64,000 nt of DNA. Origin: Adiantum capillus-veneris (Eukaryota; Streptophyta; Polypodiopsida; Polypodiales; Pteridaceae). Both the position numbers and the translations under genes were made by a program. The stretch covers positions 152,150,945 to 152,214,944 of the forward strand of contig CM043950.1 of the NCBI GenBank assembly GCA_014529385.2. The letters are read 5' to 3'. Shown here one piece after another: positions 1 to 12,098 of this stretch (its first letter is position 1; every line of letters begins with the position of its first letter). The notes under the pieces were generated by a model. It worked only from the letters and a program-made list of their open reading frames with translations, had not been told where the DNA came from and did not search any database.

Positions 1-1461
1 TCCTTGCTTCCCACACTTAAAAACATTTGCGTTCCTTTTGAAAATCTTTAAGCTCTTCATGAGAGAGTTTATTTTTACCTTTGCAAACTCCCTTCTCCTT
101 GGACCGATTGTTGTTGTTGTTGTTGTTGCTACCTTGGGAAGAATTTTGGGCATTGTTTTTCCCCTTTGCATCACTTTTGTCTTTGCTTTCCATGGGCTTG
201 GCATTCCTTCTAGCCCCTTGTTGGAAATTGATGCACGAAGCAACCATAGTGTGGTGGATTACTTTGGTAATAGAACCAAACCGTTGGGAGTTGACGTACT
301 TGGCCATCTCTTCAGGTAATCCCACATAGAATTGTGCTTTTGCTCGGTGAAGTCTATCTTTTGAAAGACAACAGCCTTGAGATGTAAATTCCAAAACTTG
401 TCCACATATTTGTGGATAGACTCATTGGAGAGCAACTTCAAAAACCTCCATTTTGTAAGCACTTTGTTGTTTGCACTGCTTGCAAGGAACTGCTTCATGA
501 TGGAAACTCGTAGAGTTTTCCATGTCTTTGGGGATTCATTGTTGCCACGAAGGCTAGCCTACCATTGACGAGTAGATTTCTAGAAGTGCATAGCTACATG
601 GTGTAGCTTTGAGGACTCCGTGAAGCCGTAGTCTCTAGGGGCCACATCTAATTGATGGATGTAGAGTTTTCCATGTCTTTGGGGCTTTGCCGTTTCCACG
701 AAGGCTAGCCCACCATTGACAAGCATATTTTTGGAAGTACATAGCTACATGGTGTATCTTGGAGGAATCTGTGAAGCCCTAGTCTCCAAAGGACACGTCT
801 AATTACTAGACGAAGGCCAACACTTTGTCGGTACACCAAAGGTGACATCATACGTGAGAAAAGAGATACTCTTTTCTCCCTCTTTGAACTTCTTGAGCTT
901 TTGGGACCTTCGCCATGCAAGATAAGATTTGTGATGTCCTCTCCTCTTGTGTTCTCTAGGATAATAGCTATTGCTTTTGTTGGAAGAGGAGCAAGGTGAA
1001 GAAGAAGGAGAAGAGGGTGACCTCTTTCTTGCCTTTTTCTTCCTTTGTTTGTTCTCTTCCCATTTGGAGTGACGAGGAGAAGGACTATGGGTTGATCGGT
1101 TCCTCTTGGGAGGAGGTAGCAACCATTTAGACTGTCGTCTTCGTGGAGCTACATCTTCAGAGGAACTTAGGGATTCGCTTATTTCTCGTTCTTTGGATTC
1201 CTCCTCTTGTATGGAAGAGAGTCTTCTTTTGGGAGTCTCATCAAGAGGCCTCCTAAGCTCTCTCTCCTCTTGGAGAGGAAGGGATATCCCATAAGCACGA
1301 AGTTGTTGGGTAGCTTCGTCTTGCAAAGTAGGGTTGCCCATAGCTTGATGCAACCTAGCAACAAGATAAATAACAAACATGGGGACATAATCACTAGCAC
1401 CTTCATGTGAAAAATCAAAGTTATCAATGTTCATTCTACTCTGTTGGTTATTGTCAGCCAT
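1..1461 (-). pseudogene. gag region of gypsy element G1 (truncated by window edge)
   Basis: Minus-strand gag of a Ty3/gypsy element. The reading frame starts at 1461 (MADNNQQSRMN) and runs 220 codons, with a basic Ser/Arg-rich stretch. It then breaks up and resumes in other frames at about 498-259 and 394-17, where the segment ends in an Asn-run and a Lys-rich tail. The same domain order and wording recur in G2 at 60022-58480 (start MVDNSKESEIN), so this is a second, diverged copy of one family. The pol region lies outside the window to the left. An internal 151-bp duplication and frameshifts make it non-functional. Family assignment rests on similarity to G2, which has a readable pol. Confidence 0.8.
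511..812. repeat. 151-bp tandem duplication inside G1 gag
   Basis: Two adjacent copies, 511-661 and 662-812, both beginning TAGAGTTTTCCATGTCTTTG and both holding the CACGAAGGCTAGCC and CATAGCTACATGGTGTA segments. They differ at numerous positions. 151 is not a multiple of three, so the duplication shifts the gag frame. Confidence 0.85.
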
Positions 1462-1860
1462 GCTAATTAAGCTTATGTATAGAACTACTTTGTGCTTTGG
1501 TACCCTTAAGAACCTTAGTTGCTACCATTTCTTTACCTTTGAAAATTAGTTCTCAAGAATCCATACTTGTGGTTTAGACACTGTTGGTGATTGCAAAGAC
1601 TAGTGGAGAGGGTCTAACATTGCTCGGTTGTTTATGGTTCCTGTTGAGCTTGCTCGTAGCTCAATAATGGTTAAGCGAAAGGCAAGCCCCGAGAGACTCC
1701 ATTATTGAGACTATAGTTCCCAATGGTGTACCTTGAAGTAAATCCTTCTCAACCAAGGTAATGAATCCCTATCCCACTTAACCTATTGCAATGAATAGGT
1801 CCAGCCTTTCATGGACAACTTAAGGACCTCTCTTCTTAAGCAAGAAAAGAGAAACCAATA

Positions 1861-1872
1861 GCTCTGATACCA
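1861..1872 (-). other. primer binding site of G1 (initiator Met tRNA)
   Basis: On the minus strand this reads TGGTATCAGAGC, the standard complement of plant initiator tRNA-Met. It is separated by one base from the LTR terminus (TACA) at 1874. The 388 bases between it and the gag start (1462-1860) are the untranslated leader and contain no ORF of note. Confidence 0.9.
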
Positions 1873-1873
1873 A

Positions 1874-2535
1874 TGTAATGGAAATGGCCTATGAACTTTG
1901 AGAATAGCAGAATTAAGAGAATTCAAGTGAGCATTTTTGTCAGACTACTTTGAGAACATAGAGGGTGAACTTAATTAGCGGTAGCAACATAGACATTATA
2001 CTTAATTAACTTGGCATGAAAAATAATTTTGCAAGAGAGAGAATGACAACAGTTGAGGACCGAATTTATGTGGAGGTGATCCCCCCCCCCCCCAATAGGC
2101 TTTTGTAATAGATTCTCGCATCAAGAGAGACTTGGTACAATACAATCCTTGTGACCTAGGTGATGCAATGATGATGGAAAGCTTCATGCATCATGAGCAT
2201 AACATAAAATTTGTAAAAGAATTAACCATCCCCGGCCTCAGTCATAAGGCATCTAACACCTTCAAAGGTGAAGAGAGCTAGCGGGGAATGAGGGTATGGA
2301 AGAGGAAGAAGAAACATTTATAGGAGAAAGAAATAGTTCCTCCCTTATCATCGCTCTTCTTGATTAGCATATCATGATAGCATAGTAATGAAGATGTAGA
2401 AGATGGAAAGCTTAAGCATTGAAGCATGGCTCTTGGTTGGATTTGCATTCCATAGCCAAGAGTGTTGGTGTAGGCTCTCCACTTCTCAACAAGCTTGGAG
2501 AAGGAGATGGAGCTCTTGCACTTTGCAACTCACAC

Positions 2536-2602
<67 letters not shown>

Positions 2603-2640
2603 ATACCCCGCAAGCTAGCCCCTAGCTTCCTTGTCAACCC
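1874..2640 (-). repeat. 5' LTR of G1, inner part
   Basis: Starts TGTAATGGAAATGGCC directly beside the primer site. Segments such as GTTGAGGACCG, the CATCAAGAGAGAC block and CTCTTGGTTGGATTTGCAT occur in the same order in the G2 LTRs (60432 on and 50849 on), so the two elements have homologous LTRs. A (GA)n run occupies 2539-2595. The outer end is not visible; G1-LTR-like sequence reappears to the right of Copia A near 11,690-11,770, so the LTR is probably split by later insertions. Confidence 0.7.
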
Positions 2641-5027
2641 CCCCTTGTAGCTCATGCTAGTGATAGCCGTTTTTTCGGCTCTCTGTAATTGCCATAGTGA
2701 GTTATCTCACCCTATCAAATCACTAAAACACTGTGGTTACCCTCACCCTTTCATTGTATATAGGTGCGTGTGAGTTAGGGGACTTTTCCCATATCTCCTT
2801 ACTGAAATAAAAAACCCTCAATTAGCTAGTCATTGGGCTAGTTGAGCCAAAAAAATAAAAAATATAAGTATATTATAGCCCATGCAAATATTTCTTTGTA
2901 TATAGGACCTAAATAAAAGATTTTTTCATAATTATTTTGGTATTTATTTAAATATTTTTACCTAGGTGTGTGTTATTTATGCTTTGTACATTGCCTCAAA
3001 TTACCACAATTTTTCTTACCATTTTTCATACTCTTTATTCCATATAGAAATATTTTCATGTAAGCTTCTCTTATATTTGGTGTAACTCCACCCCAACAAA
3101 AATCCAAAAAAACTAGTTTTATTTATGTGTATATTTTTTCACTATTGTGATTTTTCCCTTCCTACATCTATTTTGTTTTTTTTCTAAAAAATTAGAACAC
3201 CAAAAATATTTATCTTTTTATGGTAGCCTCATAATGAAAGAGATTTCTTTTGACCCCTTTATATTTTTTCCACTTATATTATTTATATTTGACATGTACA
3301 TATTTTTTAGACCCCTCAATATTTGATTTTCTTAGTTGTACTATTCACTTATATCATGATCTCAACAATATCTTCAATTATAGACCTACCAAATAAGGTC
3401 AAGGGTAGGTGGCATGCATACATGCACTATGGAGGGCTCACTCTTGGAGGTATTCAAAAGAATCATCCAAAGAAGGACCCCACAAGGACTTTCTGCAGTG
3501 GAAAAAAATAGTCGGTTTTGCTGAATTTTTAAAGTTCACTTGCTCTCCGAATTTGAAAAGGTGATGCAAACAAAAGTTGTAGCTCGTGGGCTGAACTTTT
3601 GCCTCAAATTTTTTCATATTTTTTTGAGCTACGAGCTGTGAGCTATGATTTTATTAGTGGACCCCAGTTTTCCCATGCTATGCAGCCACACTCTCTCTTC
3701 CACTTTATCATTTTCCTCTTTCACACACACTTCTCCACTCATCATCCCCACCTCTCTCACCACTCCTCTTTGCACCCCACTCACCTTCTCCTCAACCTTG
3801 AAGAATAAGAGAAACCATGGTGAACTCATACCTCCCACACACAATTCCATTCCAAAATTGACCACCTAGTCTCATTTTTCCTCCTCCAATTTACCCATAT
3901 CTATCAAAAAAACCACAAAATTCAGCCTCTTCTCTTAAAAGACAACATCATGGTGGTTGATTACTCAGCTTCAATTACCTTGTCTCTCAAGGAAGGTCAA
4001 GAGTGGAGAAAAAATGTACCGTCAAAGCTAGTGGACCATCAACAAGCGTCAAAATTGGCCCTACTCAAGACACTTGGAGAATCAACCTTGTAAGAAATCC
4101 ACCTTTTCTTACCTCTTAAGAGTTTTTCTTCCTTATTTGTATCCTACATGGATACTCCCATTGTAAATATCCAATTCCATTTGTAAATTAATACTAACTC
4201 TACTAACACTAACCCACTATGAAAAGTCCTATCACCTCCATTTCTCTCCTCTCTCTTTCCCCACCAACTTCTTGATAATTCCAAGCAAAAGAAATTAGAT
4301 AAATTGCTGAAAATCTAACCCAACCATGGTTAGAGGAGTAACCCTAGCCTTCAAAATTGCTATAAAAGGAGGGTGTAGCTAGCATAAAAGGGGGAACCAT
4401 AAGCAAGAGCACTATGCTATAGCTTGAGAAGCCAAGCTCAACCTCTCTAGAAGGAGCTCTTGAGTGGAAGCTCATTGTCTTATGCATGTGCATGTGTTGT
4501 AATAGGGGATTAGCAAGGGAACTCTATGCCATTGTAAGAGAGAGAGTGATCATTCAATTAAGAGTAGGAAATCTATCATTTCTCCTACTAGTGTAAGCCC
4601 AACATTTGCTGAATCAAGGAGGGTGGATTTGGACTAAGCTTGGATACTTTGTCTCCCTTCCAACGTGAAGTAATGGACAACAATGATGCGTAAGTGTCTT
4701 GGTGTTTTTTGTTAAGTTCTTGATAGCTTGTCTCTGGTGTTGTCATCAATCTAGCCATAAATCCCACATACTGTAAGAGGGCGACAGGGTGGAGAGGACT
4801 CCCCTGGCCTTAAGACAGTGATTGGGGTGGCTTTTCTTGTGATGTGTTGTGGTGAAATTTACGCAAGCTATGTTGAACAAATACTAATCTCACTTTGATT
4901 GGTCATGACAGATTTGTAAGAAGGCATTAGTGCAACAAGCACCCCCTTCCCCCTTCTCTCTCTTTCTTACATATATATATTTATGTTTGCTTGATCATTA
5001 ACGATACACTTCAAAGCAGCCCAAGCA

Positions 5028-5095
<68 letters not shown>

Positions 5096-5533
5096 TTTTT
5101 AGTGTGTGAGAGTGTTCCATTGGTGTTAGGGTTAGTGTAAATTCCTTGCTTGTTTGTGGGTTGCTCTAACGATTCTCCTCTTTTGCGTCCTAGTTCGCTG
5201 TTAAACTAGGTGGTGCCCCTTGTGTAGTTGGGATTTGGCTGGGGGTTTGTTGTTTTGGTTTGTGTTGTGTTGTGCCCTAGCCCCATTGAGTAGCACGGGA
5301 GCCTTGAAGGGTGTCTAGAGGTTTCTCTTCTTGTTGCCCGCCCCGGACCGCCTCACTAGAAGATGATTGGACCCATACAAGCCTAGCCAATCACATGCAG
5401 GGTGCATATCAAGCAACCATACTAGCCTTGAGACAAGTTTCCCACTTTCTTTGACTTGAAAAATGCATAATCAATTAAATAATTTAGCTAAATTATCACT
5501 GGAACCCTTGAAAGGCCAACCAATAGGTTTTAG
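2641..5533. other. unassigned repeat-like stretch (no gene seen)
   Basis: AT-rich sequence without a credible coding frame. It holds a TATAAAAGG box at 4361-4369 followed by a GA-rich transcribed-looking segment, which could be the U3/R part of an old LTR, and a pure (TC)n microsatellite at 5031-5092. Short ORFs at 3599-3869 are low-complexity His/Ser/Thr translations and are not called. It could be the remainder of the G1 LTR or older insertions within it. Confidence 0.4.
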
Positions 5534-5868
5534 GCACCTTATGAGGGCAACATGGAGAGGAACTTGACAAGTGTCCCGGTTGATTCATTAGGCAAGGCTT
5601 GACTTGTGTGAGGTGTGTTCTCTCCCTAGCTCCTACAATGAGGCATCCCCCGCTTGTGTAGGGATGTGCTTTGAATTTTTGAAACACCTTAACCCCTCAA
5701 GCACCTTATGAGGGCAACATGGAGAGGAACTTGACAAGTGTCCCTGTTGATTCATTAGGCAAGGCCTGACTTGTGTGAGGTGTGTTCTCTCTCTAACTCC
5801 TACAATGAGGCCTCCCCCCCCCCCGTGTAGGGATGTGCTTTGACTTTTTGAAACACCTTAACCCCTCA
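5534..5868. repeat. 167-bp tandem duplication
   Basis: Two copies, 5534-5700 and 5701-5868, each beginning GCACCTTATGAGGGCAACAT and each ending in TTAACCCCTCAAG. They are close to identical apart from a few substitutions and a C-run difference (CCCCCCC near 5814). No coding role is seen. Confidence 0.9.
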
Positions 5869-5967
5869 AGAACCTTAGTTATGGAGGACCTCAAGCACCT
5901 TAGTGAGCAACAAGCACGACAAGCATCTCATGCTTGGGCCGGTTTCCCACCTCAAGCACAACCCTAG

Positions 5968-6159
5968 TGTTGGGGTATAAAGCCCAATGTGGTCGCCCAG
6001 GTAAGTGGGCGGGCCGCCAGGTATGTAAACATATTCTTTTGTAAAAACCTCATAAGAACTCACTATGCTCTACACATTACAGTAGAGCGAGTTCACCATA
6101 TCATCGTGCTCTTCTTCTCGCACTCTCTCTCGCGTCGCACTTTCGCTCGTACTCCTTCA
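5968..6159 (+). repeat. 5' LTR of Copia A
   Basis: 192 bp, TGTTGGGGTATAAAGC at the start and CTCCTTCA at the end (TG...CA). Compared with the 3' LTR it differs at 5 sites. Preceded by the target duplication CCTAG. Confidence 0.95.
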
Positions 6160-6161
6160 AC

Positions 6162-6173
6162 TGGTATCAGAGC
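6162..6173 (+). other. primer binding site of Copia A (initiator Met tRNA)
   Basis: TGGTATCAGAGC, two bases after the LTR end. The following leader (6174-7232) is about 1 kb long and shows no credible ORF on the plus strand. Confidence 0.95.
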
Positions 6174-7232
6174 TCAGATCGAGGCTCGGGGCAGCACTAC
6201 AGGAGGCTAGAGTCACCAGCTCAGATTGGAGTGAAATTCAACAGGCGAAGACACGGCCCCAAATCTCGTTGTCAAAATTTCATACTGAGGTCATCTCGGT
6301 CACCGTTCGGCTTCGGCAAAGTTCTGCGCAGGCCATTTTCGACTACGTGGTCTCGACGGGTGCAGATCCGACTCTGAAAATTTGGGTTTTTCGGCCTACG
6401 ACTGTAGGTGCTGAGGATATCGACACTCCCAGAGTGTTGATTTGTGGCTGTCTACACATCGAAGGATGGCTCACAGTTCTTGGAGGTGTGTCACATACGA
6501 CACGGGCGCATCTACACACAGACTGTAGTCGACATCCACTAGTTCATCAGGTAGCTTGTGTTTGCTGCTTGATATTCCAGATTTCATCCTGACATTGCAG
6601 GTACTTCCACATGGGATGTATTGTCAGAGATGATGTATGTCTGTTGAGGGTTTGCTGGCTGTGAGTCACGCAGCAAACAACCGCCGCAGCGGTTACAACA
6701 TACAGTGGGAAATTTGTGGATGTATGACTTTGTGGGAAGTCTATGTACTGTCAGATTTACTGCAGCCTTTGTTGAGGGTTGAGTGAGGTTTTATTGAGCT
6801 GGGGGATTCTCGAATGTTGAGATCCTTTCGGTTATACAGGTCTTGGAGCGATCCCTCGAGCACCCTTAGATAGGCAGCTAGGATGTATTGACTGTGACTT
6901 AGATAGTTGAGATTGCATCTTTGCTTTACTACCGTTGAGGCATTGTCACAGTCTATGCTTACAAGACAGTGACAAGACAGTGAGAGAGAGTACAGGTGCA
7001 GGACAGGTTTACCTGTAGCTAACAGTGTCAGAGAGACAATGTTTTTTGAGCTGTTTTTGGTCTGTTTTTGAGTACACCAGAGCCATTTTACAAAGGAGAC
7101 TCTGCCGAAATTTATGCAGAATCTGAAGCTTTCTTGGTTCATTTGACAGGTTGATATTGGTTCAGAGGTCAGTTTACAGGGGAAACTCTGCCAAATTTTT
7201 CCCAAGAAAGTAAACCAATGTGAAGCGTAGCT

Positions 7233-10200
7233 ATGGCTGGATCACAGGACACTGCTCTTTACAATATCAAGAAGCTGGATGGAACCAATTTCCCATTGTG
7301 GAAGAAGCAGATTTGGCACGTGGTGGTACAAAAGAAGCAGATAAAACCTATAAAGCTCAAGGGGATAAAACCAGAAGATATGGACGAAGATGAATGGAGC
7401 GAAATGGATGAATTGGCACTTTCTACCATTATGTTGACTTTGGCAGAAAGCGTTTACTTCAATGTAGCAGACGAGATGTCGGCTTATCAAGCATGGTTAA
7501 AGCTGAGTGATCTTTATGAGAAGCAGAGTGCAGCTTCACAGGTATACTGGCTTAAGAAGCTTGTTGACTTGAAGATGAAAGAAGGGACACCTATGTCCAA
7601 TCATCTGAATGAATTCAACACAATCTATAGTGAGTTGTCAGCTCAAGGTGTCAAGTTTGATGAACGTGTTAGAGCTATGTTCCTGTTGATCACATTGCCG
7701 GAAAGTTGGGACACTTTTTGCACAGCTTTGAGTAATTCTGCACCTCCAGATGGTTTGAACATAGCAGGTGTAGAAGGAAGTCTGCTTACTAAAGAAACCA
7801 ATAGAAAGACAATGGACAAAGGCAAAGGAACAGCCTTAGTTGTCAGGGGAAGGACCAAAGAAAAGTACAAAGGTGGAAAGAGGAATCAGTCTCGTAGCAA
7901 GTCTCGCAGTGCTAAAGGCAAGAGTGACATAGAATGCTACCATTGTGGCAAGAAGGGTCACATGAAAAGAGACTGTAGAGAATGGAAAGCAGAAAAAGGC
8001 AAAGAGAAAGCTGAAGACCATGGTGAGAAGAACAAGTCCTCAGTGAAGATTCAAGAAATAAATGTGACAAACACTGTTGCAGAGGATGACAGTCTAGTGT
8101 CAGGAGATATCTACTTCTTGAAGAATACAATGGACTCAGCTCTTCTTAGAGCACCTGATGGAAATGCACTGAGTGACTGGATTATAGACTCAGGGGCATC
8201 ACTTCATGTGTCTCCAAACAAGGAGTGGTTTACTTCTTATGTGACCACTAAAGATCATGTTTGGATAGGCAATGGGCAAATATGTGAGATCTTAGGTGTT
8301 GGAGATGTTCAATTGAAGTTTTAGAATGGATCTTCTTTCACGCTGAAGAATGTGAGACATGTTCCCGCAATTACAAAGAGCTTGATCAGCACAGGTTTAC
8401 TTGATGATGCTGGCTACGTCACCACTTTTGGACAGATCATGTGAAAGATATCCAAGGGTTCTATGACAGTAGCACATGGAGTAAAGTCTGCAGGACTTTA
8501 CATGATTTATGTATCAAATGTCTCTAAAAATGTAATCAATGTAACCGAGGAGCCGAACGTTTCTTTGTGGCATAGCCGGTTAGGACATATGTCTAAGAAG
8601 GGAATGGAAATCTTGTCTCGTTCTGGTTATTTTCCTGGCTTTTCATTTAATGATTTTGAATTCTATGAACATTGTCTGTATGGTACGCAAACACAGCAGC
8701 CACATAAGCATAGAAGCAGTAGAAGAGATACACAGTTGGCACTTGTTCATAGTGATTTGTGTGGACCTATGCCTAACCTATCTCTAGGGGGAGCTTCTTA
8801 CTTTATGACATTTATAGATGATTACTTGAGGAAAGTATGGGTTTACTTTCTCAAGCACAAGGATGAAGCGTTTAGTGTTTTCAAAACGTTTGTGACACTT
8901 GTGGAGAATCAGAGTGGCAAGAAGCTTAAATGCTTACGCACTGACAATGGTGGAGAGTATGTTTCAAAGGCCTTTCAGGACTTTTGTGAGTCAAAAGGTA
9001 TAAAACGTGAACTTACTGCTCCTTACAATCCTCCTCAAAATGGTGTTGCTGAGAGGATGAATAGGACCATACAAGAGAAGGTCAGAAGTATGTTGTCTAA
9101 TGCACAGCTTCCAAATGGGTTTTGGGCTGAAGCTGTATCAACAGCTGTTCATCTTGTAAATAGATCTCCTAGCAAAGTTTTGCAGAAGGACTCAGTGCCA
9201 GAGATGGTATGGTCAGGCAAAATGCCCTCATACAAGCATCTCAGAGTCTTTGGCTGTGAGGCATATACTCACGTTCCAAAGGAATTTAGGAACAAACTTG
9301 AGCCAAAGAGTAGAAAGTGCATCTTTCTAGGCTATGGTAATTCTGGTGAGATGGGGTACAGACTTTGGGATCCCGAATCCAGAAAGGTTGTCCGCAGCAA
9401 TGATGTTCACTTTAATGAATCCAAATATCATTCTAAACTAGAGAGGGTTGAGGAGATTAGAAGAGTTGTCTTTCAAGAAGATGGACCTCCATGTGCAAGA
9501 CAAAATGTCAGGGCTCAAGAGGAGCAAGGACAGGATAGAGTGGAACCACAGATTGTGGCTAAGCCTGATCCACCTATTGTGCGTAGATCTGGACGTGTCA
9601 CGCGACCTCCTGATAGGTTTGTTCCATCTATGAACTATGTCATGTTGACTGATTTCAATGAGACTTCATGTTACAAGGAAGCAGTGCAAATGAAGGACTC
9701 TGGGAATTCGCAATTGGTCATGCAGTCAGAGATGACAGCTCTGCATAAAAACCAGACATGGAAGCTAGTTAAATTACCACGGGGCAAAAAGGCTGTACCT
9801 TGTAAATGGGTTTACAGGTATAAGATCACCGCTCATGATAGTCAGCCAAAGTACAAAGCAAGGCTTGTTGCCAAGGTCTTTAAGCAAGAACAAGGCATTG
9901 ACTTTGATGAAGTATTCTCTCCGGTGGTCAAGATGACTACATTGAGATGCTTTCTTGCATTGGTTGCCATATTAGATTTGGTGTTGCACCAAATGGATGT
10001 CAAGACAACGTTCTTGCATGGTGATTTAGATGTGGAAATTTACATGCAGCAGCCAGAAGGGTTTGTTGAGAAAGGCAAGGAAGATTGGGTATGCCAGTTG
10101 TTAAAGAGTCTTTATGGCTTAAAACAATCACCGAGGGCATGGTACCATAAATTCCACAAGTTTATGCTTTCTCAAGGCTACAAACGTAGTGAGTTCGATC

Positions 10201-11213
10201 ACTGTCTATATACAAAGAAGGCTAAGGATGGCAGTTGGCTGATCCTTATTTTGTATGTGGATGACATGTTGATTGCTGGCAAGCACTTGGAAGAAATTTC
10301 AGCTTTGAAGTCAAAGATGGCAAAATCGTTTGACATGAAAGACATGGGTGAGGCAAGTCATATACTTGGTATGCGCATTGAGAGAGACAGATCAAAGAAT
10401 TTGATTTGGTTATCTCAAACAGAGTATATTGACAAGGTTTTGCAACGTTTCAATATGGAGAAGGGAAAGGCATTGAGTGTTCCATTGCCACCATATGTGA
10501 AACTTAGCAAACAAGATTGTCCCGTGTCTAAGGAAGAACAGGCTGAAATAGATAAGATTCCATATGCGTCTGCAGTGGGTAGTTTGATGTATGCAATGAT
10601 TGCTGCTCGCCCAGACATTGCATTTGCAGTGGGAGTAGTAAGTCGATACATGTCAAACCCAGGCAAGAAACATTGGGAGGCAGTGAAGGGAATATTGAGA
10701 TACCTGAAAGCTACAAAGAGTATGCGTATATGCTATGGGAGTCAGGAGCTAAGTGTAAAGGGTTTTTCAGACTCATATTATGCAGGTGACTTAGACAACC
10801 GAAGGTCTACGTCAGGGTATGTCTTTACATTGGCTGGTGGAGCAGTATCATGGCGTTCTAGATTACAAGATTGTGTTACTCAGTCTACTACAGAGGCTGA
10901 ATATGTTGCAGCATCAGAGGCATGCAAAGAATCAATTTGGCTTAATCGACTAGTAACAGATTTGGGAATCAAAGAAGAGATGCCTGTGTTATATTGTGAT
11001 AGTCAAAGTGCTATACAATTGGGTCGCAATCCAGTTTATCACTCAAAGACAAAGCATGTGGATGTGAAGTATCATTTCATCAGGAAAATGCTCGAGGATA
11101 AGCAACTTCAGCTTGTCAAAGTTCACACCACAGAAAATCTTGCTGATCTACTTACAAAAGGACTTCCCTCAGAGATCTTTGTGCATTTTCGCAAGCAGTT
11201 AGGTGTAGGGTAG
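7233..11213 (+). pseudogene. Copia A gag-pol polyprotein, two in-frame stops
   Basis: One frame of 1327 codons encoding all products needed for retrotransposition. Visible in order: gag core from MAGSQDTALYN; CCHC knuckle CYHCGKKGHMKRDC (7935-7976); aspartic protease D-S-G-A (8187-8198); pre-integrase LWHSRLGHM; integrase with HSD, TDNGGEY and NGVAERMNRT, i.e. the full D-D-E set; RT with YVDD at 10254-10265; RNase H ending near 11200. Stops: TAG 8322-8324 (copy B has CAG) and TGA 8442-8444 (copy B has TGG), both in the protease/pre-integrase segment. In RNase H the sequence reads SDSYYAGD where copy B has TDSDYAGD, an Asp-to-Tyr change at 10776. So RT and integrase look preserved but the polyprotein cannot be made whole. 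Confidence 0.95.
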
Positions 11214-11291
11214 TACATCACTTCTCTACATCTCTTGTATATTAGCTTTTATAGTAGCTTCTCTCACACTTAAAGTACCACATTGGACTTT

Positions 11292-11301
11292 AAGTGGGAG
11301 G
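11292..11301 (+). other. polypurine tract of Copia A
   Basis: AAGTGGGAGG just upstream of the 3' LTR; plus-strand DNA priming site. It lies in the loop of an inverted repeat whose arms are 11278-11292 and 11313-11327 (14 of 15 bases pair). Confidence 0.85.
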
Positions 11302-11302
11302 T

Positions 11303-11494
11303 TGTTGGGGTATAAAGCCCAATGTGGTCGCCCAGGTAAGTGGGCGGGCCACCAGGTATGTACACATATTCTTTTGTAAAAACCTAATAAGAACTCACTA
11401 TGCTCTACACATTACAGTAGAGCGAGTTCACCATATCATCGTGCTCTTCTTCTCGCACTCTCTCTCGCGTCGCACTTCCGCTCGTAGTCCTTCA
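11303..11494 (+). repeat. 3' LTR of Copia A
   Basis: 192 bp, same termini as the 5' LTR, followed by the target duplication CCTAG at 11495-11499. Confidence 0.95.
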
Positions 11495-11499
11495 CCTAG

Positions 11500-12098
11500 A
11501 TTGCCTAAGGTCAAAGGAATTTTAATACTAACATTTGGAGGTCTTTAATGAAGCTAACCCTAAGTTCTTTAAGCTCCATTAGGTAGCATTGCTCTTTGAC
11601 AAGCCATCTCTCATTTGGACCCCTTTAACCTTGGCCCCGTGTTGAGACATATCCTTAAGCACATGTCTATATTCTAACCCTTGTTCCCGTTTATTCTTCC
11701 ACATTTAATGGTTAGTTTAATCTGAAAAGATCATTTGGGTTGAAGCTCTTGAGTTCTCTCGCCATAAAAGAGACTTGGGGTGACAAACTTGATACACACT
11801 ATATGGCCATTGGACAAGTTCTCTATGACACCACCAAATGCAGAAAGATGTAGACACATTGTTGTATACTTATTTGTAGACACTCATCGTACACTTTGTC
11901 AAGTATATATTCATGAGGAATCTTGGATAGAGGATGTAGGTTTATGGGTAGCATACCTCGCTTGGGTATGGGTTAGACTAACACTCTAGACATTGCTATC
12001 TCAAGGTTGCTTAGATGTGGATTACTCCCCATCCAATAATACTACAAAGATTGTAAGATTGACTGCTATGGAAACATCAATTTTCTCTCATTGAGCCC
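11500..12098 (-). repeat. probable continuation of the G1 LTR
   Basis: Around 11,695-11,745 the sequence (cttccacatttaatgg, then gttagtttaat, then aaaagatcattt) parallels the G2 LTR at 54,655-54,705 in the same order and orientation. I infer that Copia A landed inside the G1 LTR. The limit of the LTR on the right is not clear. No ORF is supported. Confidence 0.45.

Larger units (their letters stand above)
5968..11494 (+). mobile_element. Copia LTR retrotransposon A (complete, inactive)
   Basis: Complete Ty1/Copia element of 5527 bp: LTR 5968-6159, Met primer site 6162-6173, leader to 7232, gag-pol 7233-11213, polypurine tract 11292-11301, LTR 11303-11494. The 5-bp target duplication CCTAG lies at 5963-5967 and 11495-11499. 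The LTRs are 192 bp each and differ at 5 positions by my count. gag-pol order is gag, protease, integrase, RT, RNase H, as in Copia. Pol motifs resemble the Tork/Tnt1 lineage, which is a tentative assignment. Two nonsense codons in gag-pol make it inactive. A sibling copy (B) sits at 29108-34403. Confidence 0.97.

Noticed and set aside
3599-3869. Overlapping His/Ser/Thr-rich ORFs on both strands
   Set aside because: Low-complexity CT-rich DNA open in several frames; no domain, no start context, no neighbour support.
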